A stretch of 22,728 nt of DNA from Bacillota bacterium. GTDB lineage: Bacteria > Bacillota > Clostridia > Lachnospirales > Lachnospiraceae. Shown in pieces: positions 1 through 5,520 of the stretch. The notes under the pieces were generated by a model, which was not told the DNA's origin, ran no database searches, and was given only the letters and a program-made list of their open reading frames with translations. Both the position numbers and the translations under genes were made by a program. The first letter of the stretch is position 1. The number at the start of each line of letters is the position of its first letter. The stretch is from contig JAEZUM010000061.1 in assembly GCA_023421075.1 (NCBI GenBank), positions 1-22,728 of the forward strand, in the 5' to 3' direction.

Positions 1-126
1 ATGTGCTAGAGGCTTATTTTGCATACCCAAAAACAGGAATTGTAGATACCAAACATCAAAATGGCTCTAAACATAGAAAAGGAGCGGGATTCAAAAGAAT
101 CCCACCCCAACTATTGACACAGAGCC

Positions 127-168
127 AAAAAAAGGAAGATGAATACACTAGGTATATTCCTCTTCCTT
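127..168 (-). terminator. Intrinsic terminator of the tsaE-tsaB-rimI operon
   Basis: On the minus strand a 14-bp stem with one mismatch (AAGGAAGAGGAATA pairing with TATTCATCTTCCTT) is followed directly by seven T residues. It lies about 80 nt beyond the stop codon of the small zinc-ribbon gene, so it probably ends that operon. A second short palindrome (GGGATTC-AAAA-GAATCCC, positions 86-103) lies further out and has no T tract. I see no convincing gene in positions 1-249. Confidence 0.8.
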
Positions 169-249
169 CCATGGGTATAAACATTTGGTATAAGCCTCGT
201 TCTATAGTACCGGCCTTACCCCTTGCACTCTTATGAAAGCATGTCCTGC

Positions 250-498
250 TTATAATACTTCAAGTTTTTTCCCGACTTCAACCGGAATCGCAAATTCTGA
301 GGTAATCTTATCATAGCATTCCTCGCAAAGATTAAAATGATGTACCTCCATATCTCTGCCTGAAAAGTACCCCCATTCCTTTGTTGCTTCAAATGCATCC
401 TCCTTCAGGATTCCATTCTCTACTTTTAAAACCTTACCGCAAGAATTGCAACAAATCGGATGATCTCCGCTCTTATTTATGATATTTGCCCTTTTCAC
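250..498 (-). CDS. Small putative zinc-ribbon protein (82 aa), function unknown
   Basis: I do not recognise a named family. The protein has two Cys pairs, CNSC near residue 20 and CEEC near residue 60, spaced as in a treble-clef or zinc-ribbon site that binds one Zn2+. A CC pair precedes the first, and a His-rich VHHFNLC stretch leads into the second. It has no signal peptide or membrane segment, so it is probably cytoplasmic. The start is taken as GTG at 498 because CAGGAGG sits 8 nt upstream; the longer ATG frame at 528 would put that ribosome-binding site inside the gene. It is the last gene after tsaE, tsaB and rimI and ends before an intrinsic terminator. Co-transcription suggests, but does not show, a link to tRNA or ribosomal-protein modification. 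Confidence 0.72.
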   Translation of the reverse strand: MKRANIINKSGDHPICCNSCGKVLKVENGILKEDAFEATKEWGYFSGRDMEVHHFNLCEECYDKITSEFAIPVEVGKKLEVL

Positions 499-565
499 GA
501 TTTTCCCCTCCTGATATGATACATGCATCGCTCTTAGGACTATTATAATACGTGTGTTAGCTTTT

Positions 566-1018
566 TTACAGTGGGAATTGCTGTATTGTATTCAACCACA
601 TAATGACAGCATCCTCTTTGGGTTTTGTATAGAAATCCTTTCGAATCCCTGCTCTCTCAAATCCCAGAGCTTCATACAGCCGGATAGCAGGCTCGTTGGA
701 GATGCGTACCTCCAGAGTAAAGGAGGTAATACCCCTTGTCACACCCTTCTCGATCAGAGCCTTAAGCATGGTCTCCCCAATTCTTTGCCTTCGATATTCC
801 TTTTTCACTGCCACATTGAAGATATCCCCTTCTCCGACAACACCCCAAAAGCCACAATATCCAGCGATGATACCGTCAATCTCCGCTACCAGATAATCAT
901 TCTTATCATCCTGCAGGGAATTACGAAAATCCTCTTCACTCCACGGATCTGAAAAGGTTTCATTCTCTATTTCACAAACTTCAGCCAAATCAGCCTCTGT
1001 CATTCTTCGAATCTCCAT
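566..1018 (-). CDS. rimI: Ribosomal protein bS18-alanine N-acetyltransferase RimI
   Basis: This is a GNAT-fold acetyltransferase of 150 aa. The family transfers acetyl from acetyl-CoA to the N-terminal alanine of ribosomal protein bS18. The family signature is visible: an N-terminal IRRMTEADL segment, then EIENETFSDPWSEEDF, the acetyl-CoA loop EYRRQRIGETML, and the C-terminal LEVRISNEPAIRLYEALGF followed by RKDFY. The start at 1018 is chosen because GGAGGT lies 7 nt upstream; the longest frame (ATG at 1033) would contain that site. It follows tsaB with a 41-nt gap. The tsaE-tsaB-rimI order is a classic Firmicute arrangement, which supports the assignment over a generic GNAT enzyme. Confidence 0.93.
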   Translation of the reverse strand: MEIRRMTEADLAEVCEIENETFSDPWSEEDFRNSLQDDKNDYLVAEIDGIIAGYCGFWGVVGEGDIFNVAVKKEYRRQRIGETMLKALIEKGVTRGITSFTLEVRISNEPAIRLYEALGFERAGIRKDFYTKPKEDAVIMWLNTIQQFPL

Positions 1019-1059
1019 AAGGGCTACCTCCATTGGGGCTATAAGGGATAGCCCATTAC

Positions 1060-1800
1060 TTAACCTTGCTGTTGAAGCCTTTCGGCTCTTTCACGTTCTG
1101 CCTGGGATACCCGCAGATATACCGGTTCATGCATTGCTGCTGTATCAAATTTTTCCTTCTTATATAATTCTATACCCAGTGCTCCGATGGCACCGGCTCT
1201 TTGTCTTGAGAGATGGACCGGTGCGAACGAATAGGGTACTTTTATTTTTGCAGCAATTATTTCCCCATAGACTGCAGTGCCGTCTCCTAAGAAAATAACC
1301 TCTTTCCCCAGCTTGTTGATCTCTTCGATGAGCTCTTCTACAGCCATCGCCGTCTGTTCCTTGACAACCTGTAACTGATTGCCTTTAAAATCATAGATTC
1401 CGGTGTATACCTGATTCCTTCTGGCATCCATAATCGGGCACACGAATTGGCCTGTACCATAAAGATTATATGCCAGACCATCCAGTGTCGGAACCGCTAC
1501 TACCGGCTTATTCAAAGCAAGTCCTAGTCCCTTGGCGGTTGCACTTCCGATACGAAGCCCTGTGAAAGAGCCCGGACCTGCTGCCACTGCAATCGCATCC
1601 ACCTCTTCCATATTAATATCAACCATTTTCACAATCTCGTTCAACATCGGAAGGAGTGTCTGTGAGTGTGTCTTCTTATAATTAACTGTATATTCCGCTA
1701 ACATGGAATCTTCTGTCACGATCGCAACTGAGGCCACCAGGCCTGAACTATCCAGCGCTAATATTTTCATAATGCTTATGTCTCTGACAAATCGAGACAT
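1060..1800 (-). CDS. tsaB: tRNA t6A-modification protein TsaB (YeaZ)
   Basis: TsaB is the ASKHA-fold scaffold partner of TsaD in making N6-threonylcarbamoyladenosine at A37 of ANN-decoding tRNAs. Visible hallmarks are MKILALDSSG at the N-terminus, NYKKTHSQTLLP, and the conserved AAGPGSFTGLRIG loop, followed by KGLGLALNKPVVAVPTLDGLA. The length of about 240 aa is usual. The start is uncertain. ATG at 1800 has GAGGAGG only 2 nt upstream, which is tight, whereas the family usually begins at MKIL (ATG at 1770), which has no ribosome-binding site. I keep 1800 because the strong site is close and lies in the 16-nt gap after tsaE. The partner genes tsaD and tsaC are not in this window. Confidence 0.93.
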   Translation of the reverse strand: MSRFVRDISIMKILALDSSGLVASVAIVTEDSMLAEYTVNYKKTHSQTLLPMLNEIVKMVDINMEEVDAIAVAAGPGSFTGLRIGSATAKGLGLALNKPVVAVPTLDGLAYNLYGTGQFVCPIMDARRNQVYTGIYDFKGNQLQVVKEQTAMAVEELIEEINKLGKEVIFLGDGTAVYGEIIAAKIKVPYSFAPVHLSRQRAGAIGALGIELYKKEKFDTAAMHEPVYLRVSQAERERAERLQQQG

Positions 1801-1816
1801 TTCCTCCTCTTCTATT

Positions 1817-2263
1817 TTAGTCGATCGATATTACCCGATATTCAAAACCCTTCTCCGGTTTCTTAGCGATTGATATATTGGTATGCTTCTTTGGCAATAA
1901 CTCGTCAATCAATTCTGCCCATTCAATCAGACAGACACCGTTTCCATAAAAATAATCCTCATAACCGATCTCCTCCATCTCATCGATATCGGCAATACGA
2001 TATACATCAAAATGATAAAAGGGAAGTCTTCCCCCTTCGTATTCCTGGATTATTGTAAAAGTAGGGCTGTTTACAGCTTCCTCTATCCCCAGTCCTTTCG
2101 CGAATCCCTGCGTAAAGACTGTCTTACCCACACCCAGATCACCGCTAAGGCAAAATATATCACCCTTTTTCGCTTCGGAGCCCAAACGATATCCTAACTG
2201 ATACGTGTCCTGTGTACTGTAGCTATCTATTATCATGCTAATATCCATGCCTTTCCATTTCAA
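1817..2263 (-). CDS. tsaE: tRNA t6A-modification ATPase TsaE (YjeE)
   Basis: This is a P-loop ATPase that works with TsaB and TsaD in tRNA t6A synthesis. The Walker A motif GDLGVGKT is at about residues 41-48, preceded by GDIFCLSG. The family signatures VNSPTFTIIQEYEGG, FYHFDVYRI and CLIEWAE follow, and the C-terminus matches the family length of about 150 aa. The longest frame begins with TTG at 2263. ATG codons at 2248 and 2236 are alternatives, and none has a clearly superior ribosome-binding site. The promoter's extended -10 would start transcription only about 15 nt before the TTG. First gene of the operon, followed after 16 nt by tsaB. Confidence 0.94.
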   Translation of the reverse strand: MKWKGMDISMIIDSYSTQDTYQLGYRLGSEAKKGDIFCLSGDLGVGKTVFTQGFAKGLGIEEAVNSPTFTIIQEYEGGRLPFYHFDVYRIADIDEMEEIGYEDYFYGNGVCLIEWAELIDELLPKKHTNISIAKKPEKGFEYRVISID

Positions 2264-2284
2264 AACATCTCTCTAAACGGCATC

Positions 2285-2293
2285 ATTATAGCA
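2285..2293 (-). promoter_or_regulatory. Extended -10 promoter of the tsaE operon
   Basis: The minus strand reads TGCTATAAT, a perfect TGnTATAAT extended -10. A T-rich stretch lies where the -35 would be, without a good TTGACA match, as is usual for extended -10 promoters. The expected start of transcription is near 2278, giving a very short leader before tsaE. Confidence 0.65.
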
Positions 2294-2348
2294 GATATGT
2301 CCAAAAAAAGATAGAGTTTAATTCGAACCCATATGATTTTGAATTTTA

Positions 2349-2376
2349 TTGACTACGTATGGATATTTGTTATGAT
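2349..2376 (+). promoter_or_regulatory. Sigma-A type promoter of the AraC-family gene
   Basis: TTGACT (2349-2354) is separated by 16 nt from TATGAT (2371-2376). It gives a leader of about 90 nt before the ATG at 2475. It is divergent from the tsaE promoter. Confidence 0.6.
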
Positions 2377-2474
2377 AAAATCAAATGTGGTATTAAATAT
2401 CTGTGAACCTTAGCAATTGAAGTCAAGAAATAAATTTTATTCTGAGTTATCCTCTTATTACAGGTGGTGAAAAC

Positions 2475-3395
2475 ATGAGTAACATAGATAATTATAAAAT
2501 AGTTCAGGATTTGCAGCTTTATATGGAGAAGAATCTATCAAAAAGTATTACCTTAAGGGAGCTGGCCGAGACCGTCGGGTATTCCCCCTGGCATTTGTCC
2601 AGAATCTTTAAAGAGGTAACCGGAAAGACCCCTTTTGATTATCTTCGGGCTTTGCGTCTGACAAAAGCAGCGCTGCTTCTTCGTGATAACGAGATCAAAA
2701 TCCTTGATGTAGCTCTTGATTTTGTATTCGATTCTCATGAAGGTTTCACGAGGGCATTCTCGAAGGAATTCGGAGTCTCTCCACACAAGTACAGTAAGAC
2801 AACTCCGCCGATCCAGCTATTTCTGCCACCTAAGGTTTTCGACACCTATAAAGCACTTCATAAGGAGGAAAGAAAAATGAGTAATGATAGCAAATCAAAA
2901 TCCATCTTTGTACAGGTAATCGAGCGTCCTGCCAGAAAGGTACTCTTAAAGCGGGGCTTCAAGGCAGATGAATATTTTGCTTACTGCGAAGAAGTCGGCT
3001 GTGATATCTGGCCTATGCTCACAAGCGTAAAAGAGGCTCTTTATGAGCCGATCGGCATGTGGCTTCCCAAGCATCTGATTGCACCCGGAACCTCTGTATA
3101 TGTTCAAGGGGTTGAAGTACCTCTCACCTATTCCAATACAATCCCTGAGGGTTATGAATTAATGGAGTTACCCCCCTGCACCATGATGGTATTTCAGGGT
3201 GAGCCCTATGAGGATGATAACTTCGGCGAAGTAATCAGCGAGACCTGGGAGCATATTAACCGCTTCAATCCACAGATCTACGGCTATGAATGGGACCCGG
3301 AAGCAGCACCCCGTTTCCAGCTGGCTCCGATGGGTTATCGCGGTTACATTGAAGCACGACCGGTGAAAAAGCTTAATCAATCAGTGAATGTGTAA
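2475..3395 (+). CDS. AraC-family regulator with GyrI-like effector-binding domain
   Basis: This is a two-domain transcription factor of 306 aa. Residues 8-110 are an AraC/XylS DNA-binding domain with two helix-turn-helices. The first is LRELAETVGYSPWHLSRIFK; the second, around ILDVALDFVFDSHEGFTRAF, ends in the typical FGVSPHKY. Residues from about 140 to 300 are a GyrI-like (SOUL/Rob C-terminal type) ligand-binding domain, with PARKVLLKRG near its start and GYRGYIEARPV at its end. Such proteins bind small amphipathic or drug-like molecules and often control efflux or stress genes; the ligand here is unknown. The start is supported by AGGTGG 7 nt upstream. No obvious target gene is adjacent: the left neighbour is the tRNA-modification operon and the right neighbour is converging ribU. 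An internal start site is listed separately. Confidence 0.9.
   Translation: MSNIDNYKIVQDLQLYMEKNLSKSITLRELAETVGYSPWHLSRIFKEVTGKTPFDYLRALRLTKAALLLRDNEIKILDVALDFVFDSHEGFTRAFSKEFGVSPHKYSKTTPPIQLFLPPKVFDTYKALHKEERKMSNDSKSKSIFVQVIERPARKVLLKRGFKADEYFAYCEEVGCDIWPMLTSVKEALYEPIGMWLPKHLIAPGTSVYVQGVEVPLTYSNTIPEGYELMELPPCTMMVFQGEPYEDDNFGEVISETWEHINRFNPQIYGYEWDPEAAPRFQLAPMGYRGYIEARPVKKLNQSVNV
2861..2879 (+). promoter_or_regulatory. Internal ribosome-binding site and in-frame ATG inside the AraC gene
   Basis: TAAGGAGG (2861-2868), identical to the ideal complement of the 16S rRNA tail, is followed after 8 nt by an in-frame ATG (2877-2879, codon 135). This is stronger than the gene's own ribosome-binding site. 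Initiation here would give a 172-residue protein made of the GyrI-like domain alone, starting MSNDSKSKS. The site falls in the charged linker between domains. That it is used is inference. Confidence 0.55.
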
Positions 3396-3449
3396 AATGC
3401 ACTTTATACAGCGATGGCTTTCAAGTTATTGTAATGAAGTAATATAAAG

Positions 3450-3596
3450 AAGTAAGAGTACCTACATGTATTCCGACGCAAAGACAGCGACTTGTATGTT
3501 CGTATCAGGTCTGACATAAAACCAAATGTCAGCCTGCTTCGAACATAATAAGCCGCTGTTTTTTCTAACGGAATACATTCGCAGGTACTCCTACTT
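3450..3596. repeat. 147-nt imperfect inverted repeat (long hairpin)
   Basis: Two arms of about 68-70 nt are complementary over most of their length around an 8-nt loop (AAAACCAA, 3518-3525). Matching blocks from outside in are AAGTA, GAGTACCT, ATGTATTCCG, ACAGCG with CTT, ATGTTCG, CAGG and CTGACAT, broken by small mismatches and bulges. It lies in the 372-bp gap between the converging AraC and ribU genes. It has no T tract directly after the stem on either strand and is far longer than a usual terminator. It may be a MITE-like palindromic element or a structured RNA. The rest of the gap (3597-3767) is AT-rich and shows nothing I can name. Confidence 0.75.
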
Positions 3597-3767
3597 ATTT
3601 ATTCCTTCAATTTTATATTATATTTTTGTTACCGCCGTATGCATTATCGCAGCTTATGTTATTGCTGAAGCATTAATAATACATTTTCAATATATTACTC
3701 TTTATAATTCTAGCTTATCTCTTTCAAACCCCTACCATAAGACTCATATAAAAATCTGTATCCTTGC

Positions 3768-4430
3768 TTACTGTAGAATACTGCCTTTCAGGAAGCGGTA
3801 GGTATAATAACCGATGGCTGAGATATATATTCCTTTTACAAGATTAAAGGGTGTGATGCCAATAATAACCAAGCTTGCAAGATCCTTCACTGCCGATACA
3901 TTGGCGGAAGCGATTCCTACAATGACATCCATGCCACCAAATAACTTCGCGTATAAAGGTAACATTACAAAATAATTTAATAAAGCTCCTGCGGTTGCCA
4001 TAGCAATTGTTCCGACTGCAAAGATGAAAATGGTATATAGACCATCTCTGGTATTCGCTCCGGTTGTATTCTTGCTTACTGACTGGCTGTTTTTTGCTTT
4101 TCTAAGCTTGTGTAAGATACCTACCGGAATGATAAACGCACTGCTGATCAAGAAATTTGCCAACTCCCCAATCATACCGGTGGTGGATGCTGTTAATGCC
4201 TTCACTAAATTCTTAATTAACTCTACAACCACTCCTGCGATTGGACCATAGGCAAGTGCAGCAATTACCGCCGGGATATCACTGAATTCAAACTCTAAAA
4301 AGCCCAGATATTTGAAGGGGAGGTGTACCAGCATTAATACATAGGCTAATGCGGATAAAAGTCCGATGGTTACCAATTGTTTCGTTGAAAATAAACTACT
4401 TCTCTGATTTGTTACTACATTTGATCTCAT
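3768..4430 (-). CDS. ribU: ECF transporter riboflavin-specific S component RibU
   Basis: This is the membrane S component that binds riboflavin (and probably FMN) and docks on a shared EcfAA'T energy module, encoded elsewhere. The 220-aa protein has about six hydrophobic segments. The first holds TIGLLSALAYVLMLVHLPF, followed by the family-typical LEFEFSDIPAVIAALAYGP and a VELIKNLVKALTASTTGMIGE-like region. The C-terminus reads ITPFNLVKGIYISAIGYYTY. Substrate choice rests on the FMN riboswitch directly upstream. ATG at 4430 has AAAGGAG upstream at about 10 nt. It is probably transcribed alone and converges with the AraC gene. Confidence 0.93.
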   Translation of the reverse strand: MRSNVVTNQRSSLFSTKQLVTIGLLSALAYVLMLVHLPFKYLGFLEFEFSDIPAVIAALAYGPIAGVVVELIKNLVKALTASTTGMIGELANFLISSAFIIPVGILHKLRKAKNSQSVSKNTTGANTRDGLYTIFIFAVGTIAMATAGALLNYFVMLPLYAKLFGGMDVIVGIASANVSAVKDLASLVIIGITPFNLVKGIYISAIGYYTYRFLKGSILQ

Positions 4431-4487
4431 AATATTATCTCTCCTTTTAATTGAAAGGAAAAATTCTGGGTGATGCAGAGAATAATG

Positions 4488-4528
4488 AAAATAAAAATAC
4501 CCCGATTTTAAACACGTTAAAATCGGGG
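4488..4528 (-). terminator. Riboswitch-controlled intrinsic terminator in the ribU leader
   Basis: On the minus strand CCCCGATTTTAA pairs with TTAAAATCGGGG around a short loop and is followed by TATTTTTATTTT. It sits between the FMN aptamer and the ribU start, so FMN-bound aptamer should favour termination. This is the usual expression platform in Firmicutes; the antiterminator itself was not worked out. Confidence 0.88.
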
Positions 4529-4551
4529 CGAATCATCACATTAAGCTCTGT

Positions 4552-4681
4552 TCTCTTCTCTCATCCAGACTTTACTGTCGGTTTTGGAATTTCACCAAAT
4601 CAATCATTGATCATTACAAATAATCATCAATGAGTCGCGGACTTTACCGCCGGTCGGGAATTTCACCCTGCCCCGAAGAAT
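4552..4681 (-). ncRNA. FMN riboswitch aptamer (RFN element)
   Basis: The minus strand shows the highly conserved RFN blocks in order: TTCGGGGCAGGGTGAAATTC, CCGACCGGCGGTAAAGTCC, then a variable arm, GGTGAAATTCC, CGACAGTAAAGTCTGGATG, and closing GAGAAGAG, which pairs with the 5' end. These form the multi-helix FMN-binding junction. With the downstream terminator it should switch off ribU when FMN is plentiful. Confidence 0.97.
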
Positions 4682-4706
4682 TTACCTTTATTCTTTTTAC
4701 AGCTAC

Positions 4707-4735
4707 ATCATACAACAGTACCTACCTAATGTCAA
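4707..4735 (-). promoter_or_regulatory. Sigma-A promoter of ribU
   Basis: On the minus strand TTGACA (4735-4730) and TATGAT (4712-4707) are separated by exactly 17 nt. This is an almost perfect housekeeping promoter just before the FMN aptamer. It lies less than 50 nt after the stop of the upstream YdcF-family gene, with no terminator between them, so read-through into the riboswitch is also possible. Confidence 0.88.
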
Positions 4736-4753
4736 TATACAGTCTATGGAATT

Positions 4754-5506
4754 TTATAAGTTTCCGTAAATTACATCCTTTAAGACTCCAGCTGCCTCGC
4801 GGACATAATAATGCAGACACATTACCCGGTCAGTTGGCGAGGTCAAGGCAAAGACATTACGAAGTCCTTGCTTTTTCGCAAGTCTGGTAGAGCGATAGAT
4901 ATGAAAGCCATTGGTAACAATACCGACGGCAGCATTCTCACTTATAAGCGCCTTGCTGTATTTCATATTCTCTGTCGTATTCACTGACTGCTCTTCCATC
5001 AAGACTCTTTCGCTATCAATTCCTTGCTTTAGGAGATATTCCTTCATAACGGCTGCTTCGGACACCAGATTCCCGTTACCCCTTCCGCCGGATACAATGA
5101 CCCACGTATCCGGGTTATCCAGTAGATAGGTTGTTGCTGTATCCAATCTCTTCTTCAAGTTCTTCGTCACCTTGTTGCTACTGATCTGGGCGCCAAGCAC
5201 CAATAGACAATCCAATCCTTTTACGGCCTTAGCGTGGTTGCTGAGCAGTAACCTTGCTTCCAGTAAAACAAAAATTGCTAACGCAATTCCGATCAGAATA
5301 TAAGCAGTTAATAAGAGCCATTCCGATATCACAAATTGAATATTGATCAAATACCGAAGCAATATGGCTGCAGAGATACAACCGAACCCACCAAGACTCC
5401 ATATCCAGGAGAAATTCACACCCATCCCTGCGTAAAGTACGATGATAATATAGTATACGATACAGAAAACACCGAGTAGCAATGCACACCAGAACAAAAC
5501 TTCCAA
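4754..5506 (-). CDS. YdcF/SanA/ElyC-family membrane protein (DUF218)
   Basis: The 250-aa protein has an N-terminal membrane region of about three to four hydrophobic segments (residues 3-90), then a soluble DUF218 domain. That domain shows LDCLLVLGAQI, the KRLDTATTYL helix, VIVSGGRG, SEAAVMKEYLLKQGID, and the strongly conserved SVNTTENMKYSK. The pattern VTNGFHIYRSTRLAKKQGL completes the family signature. Members are linked to cell-envelope, vancomycin-barrier or undecaprenyl-lipid functions; the precise reaction of this one is unknown. It starts 14 nt after the tex stop codon, so it is probably co-transcribed with tex. The topology resembles YdcF-type proteins in Clostridia, where the soluble domain is usually extracellular. 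Confidence 0.87.
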   Translation of the reverse strand: MEVLFWCALLLGVFCIVYYIIIVLYAGMGVNFSWIWSLGGFGCISAAILLRYLINIQFVISEWLLLTAYILIGIALAIFVLLEARLLLSNHAKAVKGLDCLLVLGAQISSNKVTKNLKKRLDTATTYLLDNPDTWVIVSGGRGNGNLVSEAAVMKEYLLKQGIDSERVLMEEQSVNTTENMKYSKALISENAAVGIVTNGFHIYRSTRLAKKQGLRNVFALTSPTDRVMCLHYYVREAAGVLKDVIYGNL

Positions 5507-5520
5507 GGACTCTCTCTCCC

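Noticed and set aside
3..236. Plus-strand frame of 77 codons at the left edge
   Set aside because: It has no ribosome-binding site or recognisable motif, and it runs through the minus-strand terminator at 127-168.
554..952. Plus-strand frame of 132 codons
   Set aside because: It lies entirely opposite rimI, which has clear GNAT motifs, and has no ribosome-binding site of its own.
3526..3801. Plus-strand frame of 91 codons with hydrophobic residues, downstream of the AraC gene
   Set aside because: Its start lies inside the right arm of the long hairpin, it has no ribosome-binding site, it overlaps the end of ribU, and its composition reflects AT-rich DNA.
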